From Gyrodactylus bullatarudis (lineage: Eukaryota; Platyhelminthes; Monogenea; Gyrodactylidea; Gyrodactylidae): a DNA stretch of 64,000 nucleotides. Numbering within the stretch: position 1 is the stretch's first letter; every line of letters starts with the position of its first letter. The stretch is taken from assembly GCA_012064415.1 (NCBI GenBank), contig SSNU01000279.1, positions 1-64,000 of the forward strand, in the 5' to 3' direction. The notes under the pieces are model-generated. The model searched no databases. It had not been told where the DNA came from and saw only the letters and a list, made by a program, of their open reading frames with translations. This document shows positions 25,778-38,914 of the stretch, in pieces. A program made the translations under genes and the position numbers.

Positions 25778-28700
25778 ATGAATAGATTTGCGAAATTCCT
25801 TCCAATAACAAATACTAATGTACAGACAGAGTCTTATGAAGAAACTTTGCTATTGAAAAAGCTTATAAATCAAAATGATCTAAGCTCTCTTAAGTTACAT
25901 TTCGATGAAACTAAAAAGCATTTCTTGATAAATTTTCGGGATGAAACAGAACAGTCTGCATTAATTTGGGCTGTGAATTCTGGTAATCTTGACATTGTTC
26001 AGTATCTGGTTCAGATTGGTGTAGGTTAGTTGTATTGTAATAATTTTCGAGATATAAATGCGCCTGATAATGTTGGAAATACGCCTGTCCATTTCGCCAC
26101 ATTAAGAAATCATGTAAAGATACTCGAATATCTTCTTTCCAAAAATGCCTCAACCAGCATCAAGAATGAAAAAGAAAACTTGGCATTCCACATAGCAGCT
26201 ATTTATAGTCATACTGAAATTCTTGAGATTCTCCTCAAAACAGGCAGCTTCAACATCGATGAAGTGGCGGAAAAGCATTGTACTGCTTTACATTTAGCCT
26301 GTATGAATGATAATATCGAAGTGGCTAGAATTCTTGTCAGTTTTATTAAATTTTATTAATAGATAGAGGCAAACGCAAATCAAAACCTGTCGGATCAGAT
26401 GGATTATCGTCCGTTGCATGTTGCGATTGAAAGGAACTCTATAGGTTGCATTGAACTTCTCATACAAATGAGTCTTGAAAATGACATTAAATATTTGAGA
26501 AAGCATGCTTCTGCAAATGTTAGACAAATGATGAAATTGAAAACGAAAGAAGGTCATTTACCTATGCACTGTGCCGTTACAGCTTGTAATGCAAAAGTTT
26601 TGCACGTAATTCACAATATATTGTTAATTTTTAAATTTCTAATTAGTACATCTTTATAAGTTATGATTTTATTTTGATCGATCACACGATAAATAATTAC
26701 TGTATTATCTCCGTTCTGAAATCTTTAATATTTAGCTTTGTCTTGAATTGGAGAGTGATCCAACTCAAGTAGATACTGATGGTAATACAATTCTCCACCT
26801 GGCCTGTATAAAAGGATGCAAGCAAGCATTAGAGGTTATCATTGGCTTTTGTGAATACCGTGGGATTCTAGATCAATTGCTTGATGCTTACAACGCGAGT
26901 TCTTATACTCCTCTTCATTTGGCTGCTATGTATAACTCTGCTGGTATTATCAAATCTCTTTTAGAAAAGGTAATTTCTTTCATTGCTTATTAATTTTAAG
27001 TTATCATATCAAATTATATTAATAATTACACTGGTGGTAAAATAAAAAAATATTTTTACGAAAATTTAACGAGATACAAAAATTCATATGTAAATTTTCA
27101 TGCTGATTCCAAATCTGTGCTCAGAATTCCCCATCTTACAAGTCTTGGGTATAATTTGGGAATGAAGGAAAATTTTTAAACCCTTCCGATTCCATAGTTA
27201 AACGAAGAAAGTTTCAGGCTTAATTCTCTCACAAAATGTGATGATAAAAAAAATTTATTAGGACAAAATTTTATGACAGTCTGATAATATAATTTCATCA
27301 GAGTCTGATTTATATTGAAATTCCCATCTACTGGTGAAAGTTAATTGTTTCGAAGACTCAATTAATGTCAAAAAGAATATCTTCTAAATTTCATTCGATC
27401 TTATCACAAAATAACCTAGATATTGAAAGTCTAAGGTAAAATCGGGTTGAAAATTGCCCCATTTTCATGAGACTCTTGTCTCAGTAAAGAGGAAATAGCG
27501 TAAAATCAATGGAATTTAAAGATCAGTCATTTCACCTTTTGATTGTTAGAAAAATAATCATGAAAAAATGTTTCAAAATCATCTGGTATCGAATGGGTTA
27601 AAAACAGACATCGCATAAATTGAATTTTAAAAGGGTAAAACAAGTTTGTTCATTTCAAACTCATACCATTCGAAGAGGCGGAAATTTTTACTCATTTTGG
27701 ATGTATTTCAAGTCTTTATCGCTGCATGTAAAGTTGAAAAATAGTGAAATTTTCTTACAGAATTAGCAAAATTTTTATGCTGGGTATATCTATATTTTAG
27801 ATCACTATTGAACTCAAAATAAAACAATACTGTATTATTTGAAGGCATAAGTTGCCTGATTTCATCAAAGATATTTTTGGGTTGCTGACCTGGAGTCAAG
27901 CTGGAGCTGAGAACGAGCGAAAGATTTTTTTGGTGAATAAAGCTTTATTTTCGTTGGTTCTCTTCAGACCAAACACCGACTTTCGGTATATATTTATACA
28001 TAAAATAAGGTTGGGAACATTAAGGATTAGCCAATAGCATTTATTCATTAGGAGTTGACCAATTGGAGTTGAGTTTGTTCATACTCTCCGGGCTGTGAGG
28101 AATCCGTCTATTTTTTGATTACCGGTTGGTAATCCTTTCCTCTGTTTCCCCGTCTTTTTGTGTTGCTTAGGCGATATGGAGAGGTTTCTTTTTCGCGTAG
28201 TAGTGGGGGTCATTACTTCATATCGCCTAAGCAACACAAAAAGACGGAGAGTATGAACAAACTCAACTCTTAATGAATAAATGCTATTGGCTAATCCTTA
28301 ATGTTCCCAACCTTATTTTATGTATAAATATATATCAAATGTCGGTGTTTGGTCTCAAGAGAACCGACGAAAATAAAACTTTATTCACCAAAACAAATCT
28401 TTCGCTCGTTCTCAGCTCCAGCATGACTCCAGGTCAGCAACCCAAAAATACTGTATTAGTTTTTTAATCAGCCTTCTAAACAGCCTAGTTTCTGATTTAA
28501 CCATAGAACGAAATTTGGGGGCCTTTTCACCCTCATTTGTATTAAATCTCCCATTAAATCCAAGCTTATAATTTTCTTTACACAATTTTAGTCTGCATCT
28601 CTTTTATTTGTTGATAAGAAGTCCTTTAACCCATTGATGATGGCTGTATCCAAAGGTTCCTCAGAGTCAATTGAAACTATTGTTGAATACTTACTTAATG

Positions 28701-31667
28701 GTCCGCCAAAGTTACGCAGAGAAATTCGTCGGGGAAAAAATGTTAATGGCATGAGCCTATTCCATTTGGCCATAATATCTGGTCAAAAATATGTAATCAA
28801 TACTTTTAGAATTTTGTTAAAACTTTTTGAGGGAGAGAAAAACTTGATCTTATCCCCTGATGAAACTGGCTCAACCCCGATTCATTTGGCCATTGAAAAA
28901 GGTCAAGTGTTGACCGTTCAATTTCTTTTAACAGAATTACAATCAAAGTTTTCTATATTCCCTGTTGATAATGACTTGCTTAATCCAATTCATCATGCCG
29001 CTAAACATGGCCAGGTATCAATTGTGATGATGCTCTTATCCCTACCTGAATCATCTGGAGTTATCAACAGGAATGATTCAGCTGGTAAAACAGCTCTACA
29101 TTATGCTGCTGAAAATGGAAGTATTCCCATTGTCAAGATGCTACTTAAAGCAGGGAGTTCTATGAAAAAGTGAGTTTTATGAAAAGAATTTCAATAGTCT
29201 TTTAGCAAGATATCCAAAGCCAAAGCCGAGGCTTGTGTCAGCGTTGTTTTCTCCTTCAGTTTTTTCCAGTTAGGAACCTGTTATGATTAGTTCAATTTTC
29301 TGATACAACTGAAATTATAACTTTCTAAAAATAAATATGCTTTTAAGATGCAACCTTGGCATTTCCCCTCTTCATTACGCTGTTCACAAGAATGATGTCA
29401 GCTTGTGCAGTTTATTTGTCGATATTAATCCCAACATTGTTGACTATCGAGATCATCAGGGAGTATGTTTTTTTCAAGATAAATTACAATAAGTTTGATC
29501 GTTAACATTTTGCTTCTTTAGAATACCCCATTGCATTATGCAGCAAAGCATAATGCCGACAAAGTTACAGCATACCTTCTCGATAAGCGGGCCATATTAT
29601 TTCCAAATAACGAGGGCTTCTATTTCCTTACAATTGGCATTAGAGCAAAGAATGAAGATGTTGCCCGAACTGTTATTCTTCACAAGAGATGGCGTGAAAT
29701 TTATAAAACTCTTGATGCTGCTAATCAAAACCCTTTGGATGATTGCACCAGAGAGATGCCAGAGTTGTCTGAATTGGCTTTAGATCGATGCATTATCACC
29801 TCTGGAACTCCACATACAGCTTCTTTTAGAGTTTGTTTTATATTTTATTTTGGTGACAAGGAATAGATCCTTTAACAAATCCAGTCATAATAATTAGTCT
29901 CGATTATTGAATTTATTCACTTTTACAGATTCATTATGACTTTTTCCTCTTGAGAAATAATCGTCTTCGTCAGCTAGATGAGAATGACACACCCCTGAAG
30001 CATCTCCGAGTAAGTAAGTTTTAATTTTATCTACACATGTAGCTTATGGCTGAACTCAGGAGGAATAATCTATTGAAGCATCCAGTTTGCACCGCATTTC
30101 TCGATAATAAATGGTTAGTTTTATAAAACTTTCTCAGCTTTAAATAATTTTTATTTCAGGGGAAATTATGGTCGCTGGATCCATTTATTTGAAATATTCC
30201 TATCAGCTATAAAACTTGGTTTATTAACAACAATTCTCATGATAACGAATCCAGCCCTTCACTTTGATGATGCAGATAATCATCAGTGTAGAAAATTGGT
30301 AAGTGTTAATTAATTAGTCTCTGACAAGTAGATGCCCTTTTATTTTCCAATTTATACTGAATAGTTGATAAATTATTATAACAAACATCATTTGGAACTT
30401 ATTATTATATATTTAATAATATATTTTACTACTCAAAAGTATTCTTATTATTTTATTTTTTCAAGTACGAAATGAATATTGAAGAAAATGAAAGAGAAAA
30501 AGAACTCGGATTTGCTTTGAGCATTATTGCCTCACTAAGCATCATCGTGCATATTTTACATTTTAAATCCCTAGTAATTCATTTACTTATTCAAGGGCTT
30601 TAAATACCTGAAAAATTTTACAAACATTTATTTTGGAATTATAGACACTTGTGTCTTAATTATTGGAATTATTGAAGTCTTTGGGATAGCTCATCATTTA
30701 TTCGTCGAAATTGGCTCTTCAATAATGTTCCTCTGCTGGTTCAACTTTCTCCTACAAATGGGCAAGTAAGCAAAGTTAACATCAAATATTTCCTTCATAG
30801 ATTCAAGAATATTGGACCCTTTGTCATCATGTTTATCGTTGTGTTTTGGACCTTGGTCAAATGCCTTTTTGTTTTCTCCCTTCTCATAATTGCCTTTGCA
30901 CTCTTATTCAGAATTTTAATGAAGATGCCTGATTATGACGTAAGAGTAGACTTTTCATTTATTTAAAACAGGTTTTCATCCGATTAAGTATGCAAGCTAA
31001 GACTCTTTATGCAAGCTGTTTCCCATTGTATGCAAATTACAAGAAGGCGTACGAGAATGAAGAGAGTCCATTATCTACCGACATTTTGTCTTTTAGTTCA
31101 TTTGGGTTATCTCTATTTCGTGTTCTGGTTATGATGATGGGTGAATTTGAAGCTGTAGACACTTTTCTTGAGCCTTTTATGAGGGATCGTGAATCCGGTG
31201 TTTTGAATTATCCCATAACAACTTTAGTAGCATTTATGGCTTTGATGTTTCTCTTATCCCTCCTTCTCATGAACCTTTTGGTAAATTTCCTCAGTTCATG
31301 ATCATTTTAGATAGGCCTTGCAGTAGGCGATATTGAATCAGTCCGTCAAGATGCAAGCATGAGATTGATTTGTGAGAGAATAATATGGTTAGACACAGTT
31401 GAGAGTAAACTGCCCTATTTTTTAAAGAGGTATCTTCACAATGTCTCAATTTCCAAATCCTTGAGACCTGACATGATTGAAACTGCGAATGTGAATTTAA
31501 AAAAAGATGGTAAAACTACTTCGGAAAGTTCTAAAGATGACCCATTAAAGGCCAACATATCATCCATGCATAGTAAAATTGAAAAGCTCGAGTTTGGCAT
31601 TGAAAATACTAATAGGATCCTCGCATCGATTCAAAACTTCATAATCGGTAAAGCTATGGAAAGTTGA
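25778..31667 (+). CDS. TRPA1: TRPA-family cation channel (TRPA1-like), complete
   Basis: Predicted sensory cation channel of the plasma membrane. Exons: 25778-26024, 26052-26335, 26363-26605, 26736-26969, 28592-29169, 29348-29462, 29522-29830, 29929-30009, 30043-30113, 30160-30298, 30466-30573, 30596-30765, 30801-30939, 30972-31280, 31311-31667 (3384 nt, 1127 aa, the usual TRPA1 length). Residues 1-650 hold a long ankyrin-repeat array (GNTPVHFA, GNTILHLA, KTALHYAAENG). The pre-S1 signature AELRRNNLLKHP...LDNKW follows, then six membrane segments. The pore region reads LVMMMGEFEAVDTFLEP and S6 ends LLMNLLIGLAVGDIE, both diagnostic of TRPA. A coiled-coil-like tail closes the protein. Eight introns are 22-46 nt. 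The 22 nt intron (30574-30595) could instead be 49 nt if the donor at 30547 is used, also in frame. The start codon is the first ATG before the repeats. Confidence 0.93.
27838..28446. mobile_element. Foldback element copy 1 (LTR-like outward arms)
   Basis: Flanked by a direct duplication AATACTGTATTA (27826-27837 and 28447-28458; about 10-12 bp, exact edge blurred by A residues). Two inverted arms of about 240 bp each contain a CCAAT-like box, a TATAAATATATA box, AATAAA and then ATGACTCCAGGTCAGCAACC, all reading outward. The left end extends about 30 bp further than the right. The ~100 bp centre is inverted relative to copy 2, and part of it (CGCCTAAGCAACACAAAAAG) is repeated at the right arm junction. 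It sits in the TRPA intron 26970-28591. Confidence 0.85.
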
Positions 31668-31694
31668 ATTAAATTTATAAGATATTTTTTAAAC

Positions 31695-31700
31695 AATAAA
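31695..31700 (+). terminator. Polyadenylation signal of TRPA
   Basis: Canonical AATAAA 28 nt after the TRPA stop codon and 79 nt before the ACSL start codon. Confidence 0.7.
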
Positions 31701-31779
31701 GAAATTATTAAATCCAAATCTGTTTTAAATTATCAGACATAATTTGAATCAGTAATACTGTAACAGAAATAGTGTCATC

Positions 31780-34255
31780 ATGTCTGTGGGTGTAAAGATC
31801 TCCATGGGAATTATAAAGGCTGTGGTCTACTCTTATGAGTTTTTCACCTATCCTATTTATGCAATATTCAGAAAGACTCTAAGCTATACCCCATTAAATA
31901 CAGCGAATACCAATATCGATATAAAATATGATCCAGAAGAAAAGAAATTACTAGCCTTGTCTGTCAGAAAAGATGATCCTTCCTCCCCATGGCGTTGTAT
32001 AGAATCAATGGACAATTTAACAACTCAAGCTGCACCTGGATGCGTAACCGCTTGTGATCTTTGGCTACGTTCTGTTGCTATTTATGGAAAATCAAATGCT
32101 TGTGGTACTAGAAGAGTGGAAAGCATCGATTACGAAACAATTTCATCTGGTAAGAAATTTATTAAAGCCGTTCTTGGTGAATACAACTGGGAGACATTTG
32201 AGGAGGCAGAGCTCAGAATTTCTCGTCTAGCTGCTGGTCTTCATAAATTGCTCGGTAAAGATCATCAAAATCCCATGGCTATTTACAGTGAGACTAGATC
32301 AGAATGGTTTTATGCTATGCAGACAATCTTTCGTCTAAAGTCTTCAGTTGTCACTTTATATGCAACTTTAGGAGAAGATGCTTTAATTCATGGTCTTAAT
32401 GAAACTGAAGTTTCAGTCCTTTTCGTTTCACACGAACTTCTGGATAATATACCAAGGGTTGTTGAGAAATGTCCCTCCATTAAATATGTCATTTACTTTT
32501 CCAATGGAATTTATTTGTATCAAAGAAACGAATTAAATCGTATCCCTGAAATATTCAAAGTTGGCTTGAATAAATGTAGAGACGCGATTGGAGATAAGCT
32601 TAAAGATATCGTTGAAATAGAAATGATTGGAAAGGATATTATTGCCGAAACTGTACCGAAAAAAGTACAAGGAAATAAATACCGTGGTATATGGATGCAT
32701 CCTGACAGCAATGAACCAGATCCCGATAGTTTAGCTTTTATTATGTATACAAGTGGTTCAACTGGTGTCCCCAAAGGAGTTGAAATTTCACACAAAAATA
32801 TTTCTGCAGCGGTAGCTGGTTTCGTTAATCGACTTCCTCTTCTCAGAGGCTCTATTGACATTTATGTTGGTTACTTGCCATTGGCTCATGTCTTTGAATT
32901 ACTTTGTGAATTAACTTGTTGCTTCATGGGCGTGGCAATTGGCTATGGCAATCCTCAGACGTTGGTTGATACTTCCACAAGAATTAAAGCTGGCAGCTGC
33001 AAAGGTGATCTCCGTCAACTTAAACCAACATTATTTGCTTTTGTACCTACTGTCGTAGAGAGAATCTCAAAGGCTGTATATGAAAAACTCAATGGACAAG
33101 GTGAATTCGCTGTTCAGTTATTCGATTTTGCTTTCAATTACAAGAAAAGAAGAATGCAAGCTGGATACCCAAGCTTTCTTGTTGATAGATTTGTTTTTAG
33201 AAAGACTAGAAGTCTCCTTGGTGGAAAATTAAGATACATAATTTCTGGTGGTGCCCCTCTTTCTGAAGACTCCCAATGGTTTACTAACATTTGTTTAGCA
33301 CCAGTCATTCAGGGTTATGGTCTCACTGAAACAACTGCTAGTTGTGCTCTAATGGAGACTGGTGATTTGAGATGCACTATTACTGGTGCACCTCTATCTT
33401 CCCTAGAAGTCAAACTTAGACCTTGGGCTGAAGGCGGTTACGCTCCAACTGATCAGCCAAATCCAAGAGGAGAAGTTCTCATTGGAGGTGATGTTGTCAC
33501 AAGAGGATACTACAAAAAGCCTGATCTTACAGCAAAAGATTTCATCATTGACACTGATGGAAAGAGATGGTTCTGCACCGGTAAGTTTTCAGGAAAAAAT
33601 ATTGAAAATTAACAAAACTAAATCCATAATTTATTCCATAGGTGATATTGGTATGATCCACATCGATGGCTCACTAAGCATTATTGACAGAAAGAAAGAT
33701 CTTGTCAAACTTCAGGCTGGCGAATACGTCTCTTTGGCCCGTATCGAACTTATCCTTGCTCAGAATCCATTTGTTGAAACTGTCTGCATTTATGCTGATT
33801 CAAGATTCAACTTCGTCATAGCACTCATCTCACCAAAAATGAAGAAAATCAAAGATCTCGCGGAAGAATTAAATTGCCTTCCTAGCAATAGTGAAATTCA
33901 AGAACAAATGAAGAAGATGGGAGACAAAGAAGATGCAGCCATCCACGCCATCCTCTGTAATTCAGAAAAGGTATGCTACCCATTCGTTTATGAGAATAAC
34001 ATATATTTTTAAAATTTTGGTTGCCACTATTTGTTATTATTATCATTTTAATTCTAGATCGTTGCTCATGTATTGAGTGATATTCAAAAGTTTGGCAGGT
34101 CCAAGAAGCTACAAAGCTTCGAAATTCCCCAGAAAATTCATCTTGACAACATTGGTTGGACCCCAGAGACTGGCCTTGTTACTGATGCCTTTAAATTGAA
34201 ACGTTTCAACATCAAAGATCGTTTCCAAGATGTTATTAACAAGTTTTATGCCTAA
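31780..34255 (+). CDS. Acsl: Long-chain fatty acyl-CoA synthetase (ACSL3/4 type)
   Basis: Activates long-chain fatty acids: fatty acid + ATP + CoA to acyl-CoA + AMP + PPi, at the ER or other membranes. Exons 31780-33580, 33642-33970 and 34058-34255 (2328 nt, 775 aa; a little longer than vertebrate ACSL4). An N-terminal hydrophobic segment (about residues 10-30) should anchor it. The AMP-binding P-loop is MYTSGSTGVPKGVE (about residue 322). Downstream blocks are YLPLAHVFEL, SGGAPLS, GYGLTETTA and the FACS motif RWFCTGDIGM...IIDRKKDLVKLQ, which spans the first intron. The C-terminal EIPQKIHLDN...GLVTDAFKLKR block is typical of the ACSL3/4 branch. All catalytic motifs look intact. The start is the first ATG after the TRPA poly(A) signal. 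Confidence 0.95.
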
Positions 34256-35389
34256 GTAAGAACAAAACAAAGAACTTTCATTCAGATTTATAATTTTTTG
34301 ATCAATGTTGCATCATCAAAATAATGGATTTGATCTTTGTATGTTTCTCCCCCAATAATACCTTACGCATTAAATAATCAGCATCACGAATGAATTTTTA
34401 CACATACACACCTTAAACAAGAGATTCCATTGTCTATATTTTTTGTTTTTATTTAATTATTATTCCTGCTAACTTCTACTCACGTCTCCCTCCTTGCATG
34501 TTAAATCAAGAAAAAAATTTGCAATTTTTCTCATCTCTAAACTATGCAAAATGGGACTGTCTCTCTCTCTCCAACTTAATTTTTATCATTCATTTGTCAG
34601 AATGGCCAAAATCAATTAACTATGCAACAATATAATGAAAAATACTACATGATCAAAGCAAATTTTTGCTCATAGTTTTAAAATTTTCATGTAATCTCTA
34701 TCAAATGAATTATAATTATGACACGCAGACTGTAAAAATATGAATCAATATTCAAACGTTGAAATTGATCCTGCTTCAAAGTCTACGATAAAGAAAAACA
34801 CTTTTTCTTAACACTTGTGCTTATCCATTAATGATGAGCACTGTCGATTTTGGAATCTTAAATTTTGCAGTGTATTGTAACATTGTGTACAATGTCGATA
34901 AAAATTTAACTACTAAATGATTTGTCATTCCTGTTTTATAAAAATAAAACAACTATCCCATATTTATTGTACTATTGTATTTTAATAATATAAATGAATA
35001 TTATATTTTCCATAAAATTTATTCTAAATCTGGTTAATAACTTTAAAAAAAACTTATACTGACTTTAGATATAATAGGTAAATTTTGAAATAAACCTTAT
35101 TTTGAATCAAGATGGGTCCAAAATTGTCAAAATCTTGTTTAATTGAAGGGTTTCACTTAGCTTATTTCATACTTAAATATTGTGGAAATTTACTTATACC
35201 ATAATAACACTACTTCGTTTCAGTTTGAATTGACATTGTCAATATGACAATTCAGTTAAAAAGTAAGAGCTAAACACAATCTTAACTAAAAATTTTCTTA
35301 AAATTATTACCATTAAAAAGATTGAGCTTTTTGCCGAGTTCTACATTACCCCCTTTTTTTCCAATTCTGTGTTTTTAGTTTGGATTCTA
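34256..35389. other. ACSL 3' region and gene-free DNA
   Basis: AT-rich sequence with an AATAAA at 34943-34948 that could end a ~690 nt ACSL 3'UTR, and a short CT run near 34560-34573. No coding potential is seen. Confidence 0.5.
34943..34948 (+). terminator. Possible ACSL polyadenylation signal
   Basis: AATAAA about 690 nt after the ACSL stop. It is the clearest canonical signal downstream, but the distance makes the assignment tentative. Confidence 0.4.
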
Positions 35390-35511
35390 CAGACCCCCGT
35401 TCATTTCTTACAATGCAAATATATTTTGTGAGTGACAATAGTGACTAAAGGGGGTCTCTCTACAAGATGTGTTTGCATTACGTCATCGTTGTGAAAATAA
35501 ACGGGGATCTG
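35390..35511. mobile_element. Mariner/Tc1-like MITE
   Basis: A 122 bp element with imperfect inverted ends CAGACCCCCGTTCATTT and AAATAAACGGGGATCTG, flanked on both sides by TA (35388-35389 and 35512-35513). A TA duplication and CAG-type ends fit a Tc1/mariner-derived MITE. It is too short to code. Confidence 0.65.
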
Positions 35512-35513
35512 TA

Positions 35514-38111
35514 ACTAAATTCTGAATGATTTTTCCCAAATTCATTTGAGAACTAAAAATGAAATAATATGAACTTTAAAACCATCTAGTTTTTAGCCAG
35601 AATTATATTTCTTGCTGAGATTTACGGAGGTGTAACAGTTTTTCGTTCTGCATCTGATTATTTTTATGCTTCTCTGGAAAAAGGTTGAAGAGAAAGTGCT
35701 ATAAACGTTTAGTGTAAATTAAAAATATCATCAAATTTAACCAGAAATTAATCCATCTTCGGACCTAAAATCTCTCAAATCTCAAATGAATTTATTATAT
35801 TTTCATTATAATACTCATGAGTAAGTCATTCATTTTATTTTGTGCGTGGGGTTTTCTAGTCAAACATTTTTTAGAGAGTTTAGTGTATAATCAATCCATC
35901 ATCGTGTATAAATCAATTGAATTTTGATGATCTAAGATCTCAGAATAATGATGAATCTATCGGTCTCTTTGTCTTATCCTGATCCTAAAAATCAACATTA
36001 GATTACTAACTCTATTTGAATTCAAAAAATGCGAATTTTATAAGTTCTTCATCAAAAAGAGAGATTATTGTCAGTTGGATAGATAACGCCTGGAAATGGC
36101 CCTGCTCGTTAAAATTTTTATTAGTTATATGTTACTGTTTCATTCAAACTGACCAATAATAGTCGAGTATCGTCTCAACCAATAAAATTGAAGTAAAATT
36201 GACTGATCTCTGTTTTATCAAGTATTTATATACAATACTTATTTCCAATACTTTGGTTTATGAATTCATTACAGTTTTTATAACTTTTTTAACACCGAGG
36301 TCGCTGGAAAACTGTATACGTGTAATTATTTTTGGATCAGTTAATATATCATAAAAATATGTATTGATCTATAAATAGTAGACGTAAAAACAGTCAATGT
36401 CTTTGACCCCAATTGAAACTTTACACACTAAAAGATATTTTATTGACACTTTTTAAGACAGTATTTTAACTAATTATTGCATATAACTATCAATTTGACC
36501 CAATTGATGCAAAATAAATGTTTTTTATCAGAGGTCGCTAGCTTCTTTTTGCATAAATCATTCTTGATTATCCAGACTGTATCAGTAGATCAATTAAAAT
36601 TCAATAACTCTACATGATTCATTGCAAATGTCGAACTGAATAACATAAATAATATAGTGAGAAAATATTCAATAAAACTCTTTTTTTACATTCTTTTGAA
36701 GTTGAATAAAAACCAACAAAAAATCCTGCTTAAATGTATACAGTTTACGAATAAAAAAACTCACTTCAATAAAATGTGATTAATTCAGAATAAAATTGAG
36801 CTATTTATTTGTCCATAAGAGATCACTTTTGTGTGCATCAATGAATTCAAAAAAAGCTCTCTTAAAGGTACGATCGATTTCATCTTGTCATGGATCCATA
36901 TTAGAAATGAAAGAAAAATAGAAGATACTTTAGTTAACTTTAGGGGCACCAAATGTTCATTTCATCAAGACAAGTTAAATTTAACTTTAGTTGAAATCTG
37001 CTTTATCTAAACGAGACTGTAAACAGATTTAGGACCTTCTTAATTTTAAAACACCGAATTAAAACATTTCAAAAACAAAGAGTGTCAAATTATAATAATT
37101 ATTATAATACAAGTGACCGAAAGATCAATATTCTTAAGCAATAGAGAAAATTCAAGTATATTTTGAAGTGAATTTGAATCAATAAAGTAAACTCGTGATT
37201 CATCGAAGAGAGTTGTACACGTTTTTCATACCAAGAAAAATACAAAAGTAATTATTATTTCATCTTACAACCAAGATTTCTATCTAAAACGATATGAAGA
37301 TGAGAACTCAATATTTTTCTCCGGATAGTCAGGAACAAAATCATCAAGATTTTATTTGATTTTAAAGAATGCAAGAAGAATTCCAATATTTGTAATAAGA
37401 ATTGAAAAGTTCCAAAAAAACCTCTAGCAAAAAATTTCCTTTTGTGATAATCGAAAAATTCAGATGTTTCTTCTTCCAAAATTAATTATGAAATTCTCTT
37501 CTATAACGAAATTCAAAATTTTCGTCTAATGGGGATATCTGGAATACCTTATACACTAAATTTTTTATACAATTGACTTCTCGGTTGTAAATCTTTTCCA
37601 TCAACAGTATCGAAAAGTGAGTATGCTTATACGTAACACATATTATGTATTGCTGTGATGAACGTGTCTGAAGGGAATGAGACTTTTTTCTGAAGCTAAC
37701 AACTAATAAGATTTAAGAATACAAATTCCCTTGTTTGTAATAAGCGGTTTTGATGAATCATGAATGATAAAAAACAGGGCATATTTTAAGAGTTAATGAT
37801 TTGAAATATGATCTAATAAGACTTTTTAACTTTTAAACCTGGTATCCTCAAAATAATTCTAATTGTTAATTCATTATAACGAGTAAAAGTTGTCGTTCAA
37901 AAAAAAACCAAAAGAATAACGATCCCGGACATCAAGGTTTTTTATACGGTCATAAACCTAATTTTTATCAACATCAATTTTAATTTGATCAGAAATTGTG
38001 ATGAAAAAGAATATGTTTACCTTGATTAACTATTAGTGGTGTTTGCGTATATATCTGTTTGTACTGACACTACTTCTACTTTCAATCTGATTGGTCGATA
38101 ACAGTGATTAG
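35514..38111. other. Gene-free intergenic DNA
   Basis: No ORF with recognisable protein similarity on either strand. A copy of the ATTTTTCTCCGGATAGTCAGG-type repeat is at 37312-37333. The rest is unremarkable AT-rich sequence. Confidence 0.5.
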
Positions 38112-38914
38112 TAGGGCAACCAAATGCATTTTTTTGCCTTTTTTGTCCATAGATTAATACAGGTGTATTAAGCCTGAAAATGTTATTAAAAAATCTCCTC
38201 ATAGCTTGGTTCACGAGTTGGGTATGCCTTTTTTCATCCAAAAAAGCCTTTTTTTAGCCTTTTTGAATTTACTTCTTGAAAAGCCTTTTTTGCATTAAAA
38301 TAAATAAGAATCCCCCCTCCAATCTCAGACACAATCAACAATTAATAAAAATGACATTATACGCTTAAATTTGCACTCAGGATACGACTTCAATGCAAAA
38401 ATCGAAGGCTGTTAACTTTAAAATCATCCTGATATTCTACATTTAATGCTTCTACTAACTAAAGTTCACAACGAGGACTTTCAAAACTTAATTTCAACAG
38501 AAATCCAAGCTAAAATTAAATACTAAGTTCGAAAATTCAATTGAAACTTCCCTGTACTCTCCAAAGCTAGAGAAAATCATAAGCAAAATGGTCCAAACCA
38601 ATATTTAAAAAATATAACCAATCAGATTTCATAGATTCTAGATATATTTTTACTTAATTCATTGGATGATCATCCTTAACCAATGATAATTAAAAATCAT
38701 TTGTTAAAGGTTCTAGGTGGGTTGAAAACGGTTGTGATAAAAATTCTTTTTGAAAAATTGAACCAGTTCGTATACATACCATGCAAATTGCAATACTTCA
38801 CCGGTAAAATGTATTCAGTTTAAGCGAAAATTTCTATCTGCCTTTTTTTTCAAAATTTTGCCTGAAAAAATGCCTTTTTTTCATTCAAAAAACTGCTTTT
38901 TTCTGGTTGCCCTA
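38112..38914. mobile_element. Non-autonomous hAT transposon
   Basis: An 803 bp element bounded by inverted ends TAGGGCAACCA and TGGTTGCCCTA (the second copy differs at one base, CTGGTTGCCCTA) and flanked by a perfect 8 bp duplication GTGATTAG (38104-38111 and 38915-38922). The 8 bp duplication and the TAGGG-type ends are hallmarks of hAT elements. Near both ends lie multiple GCCTTTTTT units, like the subterminal transposase-binding repeats of this superfamily. No transposase is encoded. Confidence 0.88.

Noticed and set aside
32520..32861. 113-codon minus-strand ORF inside ACSL
   Set aside because: Antisense shadow of conserved ACSL coding sequence; no independent features.
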